A stretch of 64,000 nt of DNA, from contig NZ_VUNH01000002.1 of the NCBI RefSeq assembly GCF_009695745.1, forward strand, positions 62,001-126,000, read 5' to 3'. This DNA comes from Pyramidobacter porci. Its GTDB lineage: Bacteria; Synergistota; Synergistia; Synergistales; Dethiosulfovibrionaceae. Position 1 is the first letter of the stretch. Each line of letters opens with the position of its first letter. A program made the position numbers and the translations under genes. Shown one piece after another: positions 1 through 8,171 of this stretch. The notes under the pieces were generated by a model. The model ran no database searches and was not told the DNA's origin. It was given only the letters and a program-made list of their open reading frames with translations.

Positions 1-66
1 AGTACACCGCTGAGCAGCTTCAGAATCAGTAAAATCGAGGTATAAGCAGAAAAAGAAGTTGAATAT
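1..66 (+). other. Tail of an upstream gene (unresolved)
   Basis: The frame starting at base 3 is open to a TAA at 30-32 and the frame starting at base 1 is open to a TAA at 43-45. Either could be the C-terminus of a gene that begins before the window. In comparable FetMP/P19 loci the gene upstream of the DUF2318 protein encodes a P19-type periplasmic iron protein or an FTR1 permease, but ten codons cannot prove this. Confidence 0.2.
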
Positions 67-110
67 GCGGGGAGCTGCGCTGCCGTAAGAGCAGAACAGC
101 GCCCCGCTTT
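67..110 (+). terminator. Hairpin upstream of the DUF2318 gene
   Basis: Arms at 67-83 and 91-107 pair over 17 positions with three mismatches around a 7-base loop, and are followed by a T-rich stretch. It would terminate, or partly terminate, transcription arriving from the left just before the DUF2318 gene. Confidence 0.5.
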
Positions 111-119
111 GGCTGTTTA

Positions 120-1406
120 TTGAGATCGGGGGTCAGTCCCATTTTAAAATATCTTGTTGCGGTCACGGATCATCTTGCCTCCTTATCGTTTTTGACCGGC
201 CTGATCCTCAGCTTCGTGATGCGGAGCAGAGAGAGAATCGGCCGTCTGATCGCCTGGGGCGGAATGGCGGCGGGGATCCTTCTCGGCTTTGTGGTCTTCG
301 GAGTGCGCATGTACGATCCCAAAGGCATGAATCTGCCTCTGACGCGGTTCAACCGCTGGGTCGTCGTCGCCGTTGCCGCCGTCGCCGCCGCGGCCCTTCT
401 GTGGGCGTCGCTTTCGCTGCTGCTGCGTCGCGTCGAAGGCGTCTGGCGGACGCTGGGCGTCGTGCTGCTGGCGGCGCTGATGGGCGTCGCCTTTATGTAT
501 CTGACGCCGTCCGTGATTCAATTCACTCAGGAGTTCGTCTATTTCGGCGAGAGCGGCCTCAGCACCAAGGCTCTGCTGCGCGCGATCGGCTTTGCCCTCG
601 GGCTCGTGCTGTGCCTGCTGCTGGGCTTGAGTTCGTTCAAAGTCCATCGCGCTCTGGGCGAGCGCGGCGGCATGCTGTTTCTCGGCGCGTCCGTGCTCTT
701 TTTCTTCGTCGAGTACGGCTTCAACGCCGTCGCTTCGCTGCAAAGGCTGAAGATGATCCCGCTCAGCGATCTCGTGTTCGAGATCATGGTCCTGGGCGAC
801 GAATATGGAAATTACTTCCTCTTCGCGCAGCTGCTGCTGGGGCTGGTCATGCTGCTGTGGGTGATCGTCACGCACCGGCGCCCCGAAGGGGAGTTCGCCA
901 ACCGCGCCTTGCTGCGCAGGGAAAAAGCCCGTCTGCGCAACTGCCGCCGCTGGTCCTGGAGCCTGTTCTCCTGGGCCCTGGCGGCGGCGCTGACGGTGAC
1001 GGTCCTTCATTATTACGACACCAAGCCGCCGGCGGAAGTGCCGCCGGAAGCTTACGATCTGAGCGACGGCGTTATTTCCATAGATCTCGCTCAGGTGTCC
1101 GACGGGCATCTGCACAAGTTCTCCTATATCACGCCGAACGGCTACGACGTGCGCTTTCTCGTCGTCAAAAAGCCCGTCGGCACGGCCTACGGCGTCGGGC
1201 TGGACGCCTGCGAGATCTGCGGCATCGCCGGCTATTTCGAGCGCGGCGACGACGTGGTGTGCCGCCGCTGCGACGTGGTCATGAACAAGAACACGATCGG
1301 CTTCAAGGGCGGCTGCAACCCGATCCCTTTCCCGTACGAGGTGCGGGAAGGACGGATCTCCATCGATGTCAGGGAGCTCGAGCGCCACGAACGGCGCTTC
1401 AGGTAG
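120..1406 (+). CDS. DUF2318 membrane protein of a Fet/P19-like locus
   Basis: Integral membrane protein of about 428 residues. The first 300 residues hold many hydrophobic helices. The C-terminal 120 residues form a DUF2318 domain with a CEIC pair (about 364-367), a CRRC pair (381-384) and a GGCNP motif (398-402), which look like metal or redox ligands. In Campylobacter (Cj1660) and the E. coli FetMP locus the same family sits directly before two FtsX permeases and an ATPase, the order seen here, so a role in extracytoplasmic iron handling is likely. The start is uncertain. TTG at 120 has no ribosome binding site, whereas ATT at 141 follows a GGGGG run and opens a natural N-terminus (ILKYLVAVTDHL). 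Confidence 0.8.
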   Translation: MRSGVSPILKYLVAVTDHLASLSFLTGLILSFVMRSRERIGRLIAWGGMAAGILLGFVVFGVRMYDPKGMNLPLTRFNRWVVVAVAAVAAAALLWASLSLLLRRVEGVWRTLGVVLLAALMGVAFMYLTPSVIQFTQEFVYFGESGLSTKALLRAIGFALGLVLCLLLGLSSFKVHRALGERGGMLFLGASVLFFFVEYGFNAVASLQRLKMIPLSDLVFEIMVLGDEYGNYFLFAQLLLGLVMLLWVIVTHRRPEGEFANRALLRREKARLRNCRRWSWSLFSWALAAALTVTVLHYYDTKPPAEVPPEAYDLSDGVISIDLAQVSDGHLHKFSYITPNGYDVRFLVVKKPVGTAYGVGLDACEICGIAGYFERGDDVVCRRCDVVMNKNTIGFKGGCNPIPFPYEVREGRISIDVRELERHERRFR

Positions 1407-1420
1407 GAGGCGGGGCATAC

Positions 1421-2707
1421 ATGTTCTGGAGAATGATTTGGCGGACGCTCGCCCGCCAGAAGAGCAAGATGCTGATGATCGCTTTCACCGTGATTCTCGG
1501 CGTGTCGCTGTCCACGGCCATGATGAACGTCATGCTGGGCGTCGGCGACAAGGTCAACCGCGAGCTGAAAGTTTACGGCGCCAACATCACCGTGCGCCAC
1601 AAGGAAGCGGCGCTGATGAACGATCTCTACGGCCTCAGCGAGGGGCTGGGCGTCACCGACAAATTCCTGTACGAAGAGGACGTGCTCAAGCTCAAGACCA
1701 TCTTCTGGGGTTTCAACATCATCGACTTCGCGCCGATGATCGACGGGCGCGCCCAGGTCAACGGCGGCGAGGAAGCGCCGCTGCTGGGGACCTGGGTGCA
1801 GAAGCACGCCGTGCTGAACACCGGCGAGGAGATCGACACCGGCCTGCGCCCGCTGCGCAACTGGTGGCAGATCGACCTGAAAGGCGACTGGCTCGGCGAA
1901 AACGACGACGATTTCGTCATGGTCGGCGGCGCGCTGGCGTCGCGGCTTCGGACCGAGGTCGGCAGCGAACTGACGCTGACTCATGGCGGGATGACGAAAA
2001 AAGTGACCGTCAAAGGCATTTTCAACGACGGCGGCGCTGCCGACGGCCAGATCGTCGGCACGCTGAAAATGGTGCAGGAACTCATGGGCCTGCCCGGCAA
2101 GGTCTCGCGCCTCGAAGTCTCGGCGCTGACCACGCCCGACAACGACCTGGCGCGCAAGGCCGCCCAGGATCCTCGCGGCCTCTCGCCCGACGAGTACGAG
2201 ACGTGGTACTGCACGGCCTACGTCAGCGCCATTTGCCATCAGATCCAGGAAGTGGTGCGCGACGGCGTGGCCAAGGCCGTGCGTCAGGTGGCGGAGTCGG
2301 AAGGGACGATCCTCAGCAAGACGACGCTGCTGATGATCCTGATCACGATCCTCAGCTCCATTGGCTCGGCGCTGGCGATCTCCAACCTGATCACGGCCAG
2401 CGTGATCGAGCGCAGCCAGGAACTGGGCCTGCTCAAGGCACTGGGCGCCCGCAACTATCAGATCGTGCTGCTGGTGCTGGTCGAGGTGATGGTGACCAGC
2501 CTGTTCGGCGGCGCGCTGGGGTACTTCCTCGGCATCGGCTTCGCGCAGATCATCGGCCGGACGGTCTTCGGCTCCTCCATCGAGATCGCCCAGATGGTGA
2601 TCGTGATCGTGGCCGTGATCCTGTTCTTCGTGACGCTGTTCGGTTCGATCCCCGCGATCCGTTATCTGCTGAACCTGAAACCGACGGAGGTCCTCCATGG
2701 CAAATAA
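1421..2707 (+). CDS. MacB/FtsX-type ABC permease (first of Fet-like pair)
   Basis: Inner-membrane permease of 428 residues. One helix near residues 17-37 is followed by a periplasmic MacB-like domain of about 250 residues and three C-terminal FtsX helices (about 305-425). AGGAGG at 1405-1410 fixes the ATG at 1421; the open frame extends further upstream but overlaps the DUF2318 gene. It is homologous in layout to Cj1661/FetB-type proteins. The gene overlaps the next permease by 11 bases, so the two are probably translated together as partners. MacB-type systems usually do mechanical or export work rather than classical import, so its exact role in iron handling is inferred from context. Confidence 0.85.
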   Translation: MFWRMIWRTLARQKSKMLMIAFTVILGVSLSTAMMNVMLGVGDKVNRELKVYGANITVRHKEAALMNDLYGLSEGLGVTDKFLYEEDVLKLKTIFWGFNIIDFAPMIDGRAQVNGGEEAPLLGTWVQKHAVLNTGEEIDTGLRPLRNWWQIDLKGDWLGENDDDFVMVGGALASRLRTEVGSELTLTHGGMTKKVTVKGIFNDGGAADGQIVGTLKMVQELMGLPGKVSRLEVSALTTPDNDLARKAAQDPRGLSPDEYETWYCTAYVSAICHQIQEVVRDGVAKAVRQVAESEGTILSKTTLLMILITILSSIGSALAISNLITASVIERSQELGLLKALGARNYQIVLLVLVEVMVTSLFGGALGYFLGIGFAQIIGRTVFGSSIEIAQMVIVIVAVILFFVTLFGSIPAIRYLLNLKPTEVLHGK

Positions 2708-3905
2708 AAGACGGAAGATGTACCTCAAGATGGTGACGAGTTCGCTGATCCGGCGCGCCTCGCGGCTGATCATCGCCGTGCTGGCCGTCGCCATCGGCGC
2801 TACCATCCTCTCGGGTCTGGTGACGATCTATTATGACATTCCGCGCCAGCTGGGACGGGAATTCCGCTCCTATGGCGCCAATTTGCTGCTGCTGCCCAAG
2901 GGCGACGCGCGCATCAGCCGCGAAAACCTCGAACGGGTGCGCGCCCTCATCGGCCCCGACCGCATCGTCGGCATGGCGCCGTACCGTTACCAGACGGTGA
3001 AGATCAACGAGCAGCCCTATATCATCGCCGGCACCGACCTGCCGCAGGCGAAGAAGAACAGCCCCTTCTGGTACGTGGAGGGGGACTGGGGCAGCGCCGC
3101 CGCGCCCGACCGGGTGATGGTCGGCAAGGAGATCGCCGAGACGCTGAATTTGTCCATCGGCGACACGTTCACCGTGCTGGGCGTCAAATACGGCCGCCGC
3201 GCCGAAGCCTCCGGGCAGAACCTGTCGGCGGAAGAGAACCGCGGCCGCGACGAAGGCGAACAGAACTTCGCCAAGAAACTGACCGTCTGCGGCATCGTCA
3301 CCACCGGCGGCGCCGAGGAAGGCTTCATCTTCGCCGACGTGGACATGCTCGACAATCTGATCGGCGACAGCTTCCGCGGCGACGTGGTGGAGTGCAGCGT
3401 CGTCGCCGATTCCGAGCAGATGGAAGAACTGACTGCCGACCTTGAGACGAAGATGCCCGGCATCCAGCCGCGCGCCGTGCGCCGTCTCACCCAGTCGCAG
3501 GACATCGTGCTGGGCAAGCTGCAGGCGCTGGTGCTGCTGGTTACGGTGGTGGTGCTGATCATCACGATGATCTCGGTCTCCACCACGATGATGGCCATGG
3601 TCGCCGAGCGCCGCCGCGAGATCGCCCTGAAAAAGGCGCTTGGCGCCGAGAACCGCCTCGTCATGGGCGAACTGCTCGGCGAAGGCGCGCTGCTGGGCTT
3701 CATCGGCAGCGTCATCGGCGTGTTCCTCGGCTTCGAGTTCGCGCAGCGCGTCAGCCTCAGCGTCTTCGGCCGGGCCATCAACTTCCAGTGGCCCATCATC
3801 CCCGTTACCATCGCGGTCTTCATCGCGATCACCGTGCTCGCTTCGATCCTGCCGGTGCGCCGGGTAATGGACATTCATCCCGCGATCGTGCTCAGGGGGG
3901 AATAA
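2697..3905 (+). CDS. MacB/FtsX-type ABC permease (second of Fet-like pair)
   Basis: Permease of 402 residues with a basic N-terminus, a first helix at about residues 20-44, a periplasmic domain and three C-terminal FtsX helices after residue 275. The ATG at 2697 lies inside the last codons of the preceding permease, with GGAGGTCC just upstream. The pair probably forms a heterodimer driven by the ATPase that starts 2 bases after its stop. It corresponds by position to Cj1662/FetC in the P19 iron systems. Confidence 0.85.
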   Translation: MANKRRKMYLKMVTSSLIRRASRLIIAVLAVAIGATILSGLVTIYYDIPRQLGREFRSYGANLLLLPKGDARISRENLERVRALIGPDRIVGMAPYRYQTVKINEQPYIIAGTDLPQAKKNSPFWYVEGDWGSAAAPDRVMVGKEIAETLNLSIGDTFTVLGVKYGRRAEASGQNLSAEENRGRDEGEQNFAKKLTVCGIVTTGGAEEGFIFADVDMLDNLIGDSFRGDVVECSVVADSEQMEELTADLETKMPGIQPRAVRRLTQSQDIVLGKLQALVLLVTVVVLIITMISVSTTMMAMVAERRREIALKKALGAENRLVMGELLGEGALLGFIGSVIGVFLGFEFAQRVSLSVFGRAINFQWPIIPVTIAVFIAITVLASILPVRRVMDIHPAIVLRGE

Positions 3906-3907
3906 AA

Positions 3908-4600
3908 TTGGGTAAGATTCTCGAATTGAAAGATGTTTCCAAGATCTACGGCGACCTGCACGCCCTCTCGCATATCAACCTGACGGTGAACGAAGGCGAG
4001 TGGCTGTCCATCATGGGGCCTTCCGGCTCCGGCAAGACGACGATGCTGAACGTCATCGGCTGCATGGACACTCCCTCGGAGGGCGGCGTCATCCTCGACG
4101 GCGCCGACATCAGCCGCGAGAGCGCCGCGAACCTGACGAAGATCCGCCGCGACAAGATCGGGCTGATCTTTCAGCAGTTCCATCTGATCAGCTATCTTTC
4201 CGCGCTCGAAAACGTCATGGTCGCTCAGTACTACCACAGCATGCCCGACGAAAAAGAGGCCATGGAGGCGCTGGAAAAAGTCGGACTGGGACAGCGCGCC
4301 CATCACCTGCCCACGCAGCTTTCCGGCGGCGAGCAGCAGCGCGTCTGCATCGCCCGCGCGCTGATCAACTCGCCCCGCATCCTGCTCGGCGACGAGCCGA
4401 CGGGCAACCTCGACGAGGAGAACGAGCGCATCGTCGTGGACATCTTCCACCGTCTGCACGACGAGGGCGTCACGCTGGTCGTCGTTACACACGACCCGGA
4501 AGTCGGCGACGTGGCGCAGCGCAAGATCGTGCTGGAGCACGGCAAGATCGTTCAGGACATCGACCAGCGCGCCAATTTCAGCGGCGTGCTGAGAGCGTAA
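3908..4600 (+). CDS. ABC transporter ATPase, MacB/LolD type (Fet-like locus)
   Basis: Cytoplasmic ATPase of 230 residues with all expected motifs: Walker [10 protein letters not shown] (37-45), signature LSGGEQQR (near 139), Walker B LLGDEPTG (near 158-165) and an H-loop THD. The start is TTG at 3908, preceded by an AGGGGGG ribosome binding site. The open frame runs further upstream, but those codons lie inside the permease gene, and the family N-terminus ([12 protein letters not shown]) begins here. It would energise the two preceding permeases and is followed after 15 bases by the FMN-binding gene. Confidence 0.88.
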   Translation: MGKILELKDVSKIYGDLHALSHINLTVNEGEWLSIMGPSGSGKTTMLNVIGCMDTPSEGGVILDGADISRESAANLTKIRRDKIGLIFQQFHLISYLSALENVMVAQYYHSMPDEKEAMEALEKVGLGQRAHHLPTQLSGGEQQRVCIARALINSPRILLGDEPTGNLDEENERIVVDIFHRLHDEGVTLVVVTHDPEVGDVAQRKIVLEHGKIVQDIDQRANFSGVLRA

Positions 4601-4615
4601 AGGAGAGCGCGCATC

Positions 4616-5026
4616 GTGAAGAAAACTCTGATTTTGATCGCCGTCTTCGTTGTGATCGGCGGCGTTTTCGCCATGAAGGACAAGTTCTTCGGCGTCACGT
4701 ACCGGGACGGCGTCTACGAGGGCGAGTATCAGGCCGACGACGGCGAAAACACCAAAGTGATCCTGACGCTCAAGGACAACAGGATCGTAGCCTGCGTTCT
4801 CGAAGCCCGCGACGCGCTGGGCAACATCAAGGACGAAAACCACGGCAGGGACGGCTCGGCCGAGGATTTTCGCCAGGCGCAGCGCGCCGTGCGCGAGATG
4901 AAAAAGTATCCGGACATGCTGATCGAGGCGCAGGACGTGGACACGATGGACAGCATTTCCGGCGCGTCCGTCACCTACAAGGCCATGCGGATCGCCGTGC
5001 ATGAAGCTTTGAAAAAGGCGAGGTAA
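4616..5026 (+). CDS. Membrane-anchored FMN-binding domain protein
   Basis: Small exported protein of 136 residues. A single N-terminal helix (about 3-21) is followed by an FMN-binding domain of the NqrC/RnfG C-terminal type. Residues 112-118 read DSISGAS, which fits the flavinylation motif D-x-x-S/T-G-A-S/T used by ApbE, so FMN may be attached covalently at Ser118 outside the cytoplasmic membrane. GTG start with AAGGAGAG upstream. Its place within a Fet-like iron locus, where Campylobacter and E. coli carry thioredoxin-like proteins, suggests it supplies extracytoplasmic redox power, for example for ferric reduction. That role is inference. Confidence 0.82.
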   Translation: MKKTLILIAVFVVIGGVFAMKDKFFGVTYRDGVYEGEYQADDGENTKVILTLKDNRIVACVLEARDALGNIKDENHGRDGSAEDFRQAQRAVREMKKYPDMLIEAQDVDTMDSISGASVTYKAMRIAVHEALKKAR

Positions 5027-5030
5027 CATT

Positions 5031-5462
5031 GTGAACATGCTGTTCGGAGCTTTGAACGTTCTGCTCGGGCTGGTCCTGTCGCTGACGCCGTTCCGGCTGG
5101 CGCCGGTCTGTTCGCAGATGACCCCTCACGGCGCCCCCATGAAGTGCTACTACTCCGGGCTGTTTATCGTCGCCATGGGCGCGGCCGTCGTTGTTTTGTC
5201 GCTGTTTGCGCTGCTGCGCCGCGGGCGCGGCTGGGCCGCCGTTTTGGCGGCGTTTGCAGCCATTGTTGCGGCGATCGCCTGCCTGCTCGTTCCTGCCGGC
5301 GTGATCCCGCTGCGCGGCGCCGGGTGGGTCTGCGGTCTGTGCGGCGATGCTTCGCACGCCTGCCGCGCCGTGACGATGCCGTTTGTGCGGAAGTTCGCCG
5401 CCGCCATCGTCGCGGTGAACGTCGTCTCGCTGATCCTGTCTTTCGTCAGAGGAGGCCGCTGA
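5031..5462 (+). CDS. DUF4418 family membrane protein
   Basis: Protein of 143 residues with four predicted membrane helices, resembling DUF4418. Conserved-looking features lie in the first external loop: a VCSQM segment followed by an MKCYYSG segment, both with cysteine and methionine that could bind a metal. GTG start at 5031, with an ATG two codons later as alternative. It starts 4 bases after the FMN-binding gene and ends 2 bases before the next permease, so it belongs to the same operon. The function of the family is unknown; metal sensing or electron transfer beside the flavoprotein is possible. Confidence 0.72.
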   Translation: MNMLFGALNVLLGLVLSLTPFRLAPVCSQMTPHGAPMKCYYSGLFIVAMGAAVVVLSLFALLRRGRGWAAVLAAFAAIVAAIACLLVPAGVIPLRGAGWVCGLCGDASHACRAVTMPFVRKFAAAIVAVNVVSLILSFVRGGR

Positions 5463-5464
5463 AG

Positions 5465-6673
5465 ATGACGGGTGCTTCCCTGAGCACGGAGGCCATCGCG
5501 CGCAAAAACATCCGCCGCCGCCCCTGGCGGAGTTTCTGCCTTGTGCTCGCGGTGCTGCTGTTCTCGTTTTTCCTGTACGCGGGCACGGTCATGTCGGTCG
5601 GTCTGTCCGGCGGCGCGCGCAGCGCCGCCGACCGACTCGGCGCCGACGTCATCGTCGTGCCGGCGGGGTACGACCCCCACATCGACAGCGTGATCCTCTC
5701 GGGCAGGCCGTCGATGTTCTACCTGCCCAAGGACGTTCTCGAGCGTCTGCGGGACGTGGAAGGGATCGACCGCATGTCGCCGCAGACTTTTCTGGCGACG
5801 ATCCGCGCCTCCTGCTGTTCCTATCCGCTGCAGATCGTCGGCGTGGATTACGAGAGCGACTTCATCGTGCGCCCGTGGCTGGAAGCGACGTTGGGGCGCG
5901 GCCTTAAAGACGGCGAGCTGATCGTCGGCTACCGCGTCAACGGCGAACCTGGCGAGCGGCTGCATTTCTTCGGCGTCGATCTGCCCGTCGCCGGAAGGCT
6001 GGAACAGACGGGCATGAGGTTCGATTCGACGGTTTTCGTGACGCGCAAGACGGTGACTGACTTGGCCAAGGCGGCGGAAAACATCTTCAAACACCCGCTC
6101 GCCAGCGACGGCAGCCGCGTCTCGACGGTGATGGTCAAGCTGAAGCCGGGCTACGATTCGGTGAAAGTGGCGCAGGAGATCAACCGCCGCTTCGGCGACG
6201 ACGATATTTTCGCGCTGTTCAGCAAGAAGTTCGTCAACAGCATCGCCTCTTCGCTGACGCTGGTTTCGTGGATGATCCGCGGCGGCATCGGTCTGGTCTG
6301 GCTGCTGGCGGTGATCGTCATCGCGCTGCTGTTCTCCGTGACCATGAACGAGCGCAGGGTCGAGATCGGCGTTCTGCGCGCCATCGGCGCCAGCCGAGGC
6401 AAAATCCTCGCCCTGGCTCTGACCGAGGCGTCGCTGATCAGCCTCTACGGCGCGGCGCTGGGCGTGTCTCTCGGCGCGGCGGCCGTGGCCGTCGTCAGCC
6501 CGATGGTGGCGGACGCGCTGAAACTGCCGTTCCTGCTGCCGTCCTGGACGGCGCTGATCCTGCTGGGCGCCGCCTCCGTGGCGGTCTCCGTCCTTACGGG
6601 CGTGCTGAGCGCGCTGTTCTCGGCGCGCCGGGCCAGCCGCGCCGACATTTACGACACGCTGAGGGGGAACTGA
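5465..6673 (+). CDS. MacB/FtsX-type ABC permease (second module)
   Basis: Permease of 402 residues. The N-terminal helix lies at about 25-45, the MacB-like periplasmic domain includes a Cys-Cys pair in the stretch RASCCSYPL, and FtsX helices begin near residue 270. AGGAGG at 5451-5456 supports ATG 5465. Unlike the first module it has a single permease gene, so it probably works as a homodimer with the ATPase that follows. It is adjacent to the FMN-binding and DUF4418 genes and may be their functional partner. Confidence 0.83.
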   Translation: MTGASLSTEAIARKNIRRRPWRSFCLVLAVLLFSFFLYAGTVMSVGLSGGARSAADRLGADVIVVPAGYDPHIDSVILSGRPSMFYLPKDVLERLRDVEGIDRMSPQTFLATIRASCCSYPLQIVGVDYESDFIVRPWLEATLGRGLKDGELIVGYRVNGEPGERLHFFGVDLPVAGRLEQTGMRFDSTVFVTRKTVTDLAKAAENIFKHPLASDGSRVSTVMVKLKPGYDSVKVAQEINRRFGDDDIFALFSKKFVNSIASSLTLVSWMIRGGIGLVWLLAVIVIALLFSVTMNERRVEIGVLRAIGASRGKILALALTEASLISLYGAALGVSLGAAAVAVVSPMVADALKLPFLLPSWTALILLGAASVAVSVLTGVLSALFSARRASRADIYDTLRGN

Positions 6674-6674
6674 G

Positions 6675-7361
6675 ATGGGCGCCGTTCTGGAACTGAAAGA
6701 TCTGTGCAAAGGATATTCGCGCGGCGGCCGTTCGTTCTTCGCCGTGGACCATGTGTCGCTGACCGTCGCGAGCAGGGATTTTGTCAACGTCGTCGGCCGT
6801 TCCGGCAGCGGCAAATCGACGCTGCTGAACCTGGCGGCGGGGATGCTGGCGCCCACGTCCGGCGCCGTGGAACTGGACGGCGTCGACCTGGCCGGCAAAA
6901 GCGACGCGGAACTGTCGCGGCTGCGCTGCGACAGCATCGGCTTCATCCCCCAGGGAGCGGCGGCGCTGCCCAATCTGACCGTGCTGGAGAACGTGATGCT
7001 GCCGTTCTGCCTCTATCCGCGCGGCGGCGACGGCGAAGGCGCGGCCCGTTTGCTGCTGGAGCGCTTCGGCATCGGCGCGGCGGCCGGCTCGTACCCGGGC
7101 GAACTGTCCGGCGGCGAATTGCGCCGGGTTCTGATCGCCCGCGCGCTGATCAACCGTCCCCGATTGGTGATCGCCGATGAGCCGACGTCGGATCTCGACG
7201 TCGAGTCCAGCCGCGGCATCATGGAGGAATTCTCTCGTCTCAACGCCGAGGGCGTGACGCTGCTGATCGTCTCGCACGACCTCGACTCGCTGAGATACGG
7301 CACGCGGGTCTGCACGATGAGCGAAGGCCGCCTGCACGAGGGCAACCTGTTCGAAGCGTAA
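6675..7361 (+). CDS. ABC transporter ATPase, MacB/LolD type (second module)
   Basis: ATPase of 228 residues with Walker A GRSGSGKST (near 39-47), signature LSGGELRR, Walker B VIADEPTSDLD and an SHD H-loop. The start lies 1 base after the stop of the permease it must serve. It is the last gene of the operon and is followed by a strong terminator. The Q-loop region (FIPQG) is intact, so it should be an active ATPase. Confidence 0.87.
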   Translation: MGAVLELKDLCKGYSRGGRSFFAVDHVSLTVASRDFVNVVGRSGSGKSTLLNLAAGMLAPTSGAVELDGVDLAGKSDAELSRLRCDSIGFIPQGAAALPNLTVLENVMLPFCLYPRGGDGEGAARLLLERFGIGAAAGSYPGELSGGELRRVLIARALINRPRLVIADEPTSDLDVESSRGIMEEFSRLNAEGVTLLIVSHDLDSLRYGTRVCTMSEGRLHEGNLFEA

Positions 7362-7393
7362 ACGGGAACTGCGGGGAAACGGAACGCAAAACA

Positions 7394-7441
7394 AAAACCG
7401 CGCGGACGAACGGAATTTTTCCCGTTCGTCCGCGCGGTTTT
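7394..7441. terminator. Bidirectional terminator between convergent operons
   Basis: A perfect 20-base inverted repeat (7394-7413 with 7422-7441), with A and T runs on its ends, lies between the iron-like operon (+) and the fumarate reductase operon (-). It can terminate both. Confidence 0.93.
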
Positions 7442-7466
7442 TTATTCGCTTCTTTTGGGGGCAGTC

Positions 7467-8171
7467 TCACGATCGCCTGCGCCAGACGGCGGCGGCGTTG
7501 CTGCGGGAGATCAGTTCGTCCACGGGAATGCCGGCGGGGCAGATGTCGCGGCAGGCCAGCGACGTTCCGCAGCCGGAGTAATAACGTCTGACGTATTGTT
7601 TCGCCGCTTCGGCGCGATGGGCGGCGTCGCTTTCCTGATTGAAAATGCGGTAGGCGCCGACGGCCGCCGGCGCGCCGGCGAAGCCGCCGTCGGCGCGGAA
7701 ATTCGGGCAGATTTCGAGGCAGCAGCCGCACATCAGGCAGCGGGCCGACTGAAAGCGCAGTTCATGGGTCTTTTCGCGCATCACGGCCTTGCCGGAGAGC
7801 CAGAGGTGGATTTTTTTCAGCTGTTCGAAGATGACGCCGCGGTCGACGACGAGATCGGCGACGAGCGGGAACTTGCTCAGCGGCTCGAGCGTGACCGTCC
7901 GCCCCAGAGAGCCGAGAAAGGTTTTGCAGGCCAGCGTGGGCAGGCCGTTGACGCGCATGGCGCAGGCGCCGCACTTGCCGCAGACGCAGCCGCATTCCCA
8001 GCGGATGGGCGGCGCTTCGCGGCCGTTCAGGTCGATCAGCGGCGTGCGCGCGTTCAGTTCGCGCAGCGCGGCGGCGACGGACCCGGACCCGTCGCATTCG
8101 CAGGCGAATTCCTGCCAGAAAACGGGCGCGCCGGGGCCGGCGGCGCGTTTGACGCGGACGACGAAGTTCAC
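7467..8171 (-). CDS. Fumarate reductase/succinate dehydrogenase iron-sulfur subunit
   Basis: Protein of 234 residues that carries electrons between the flavoprotein and the membrane subunit. An N-terminal plant-type [2Fe-2S] domain shows the CxxxxCxxC pattern (CGCVCGKCGAC) and a later LACKTF cysteine. The C-terminal half has CLMCGCCLEICPN for a [4Fe-4S] cluster and CGTSLACRDICP for the third cluster. The GTG start at 8171 has AAAGGAGG upstream and overlaps the flavoprotein stop as GTGA. The open frame continues upstream only as a shadow of the flavoprotein gene. Confidence 0.88.
   Translation of the reverse strand: MNFVVRVKRAAGPGAPVFWQEFACECDGSGSVAAALRELNARTPLIDLNGREAPPIRWECGCVCGKCGACAMRVNGLPTLACKTFLGSLGRTVTLEPLSKFPLVADLVVDRGVIFEQLKKIHLWLSGKAVMREKTHELRFQSARCLMCGCCLEICPNFRADGGFAGAPAAVGAYRIFNQESDAAHRAEAAKQYVRRYYSGCGTSLACRDICPAGIPVDELISRSNAAAVWRRRS

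Noticed and set aside
1232-2806. Open frame of 524 codons on the - strand opposite the first permease
   Set aside because: Shadow frame; the + strand has a ribosome site and FtsX motifs.
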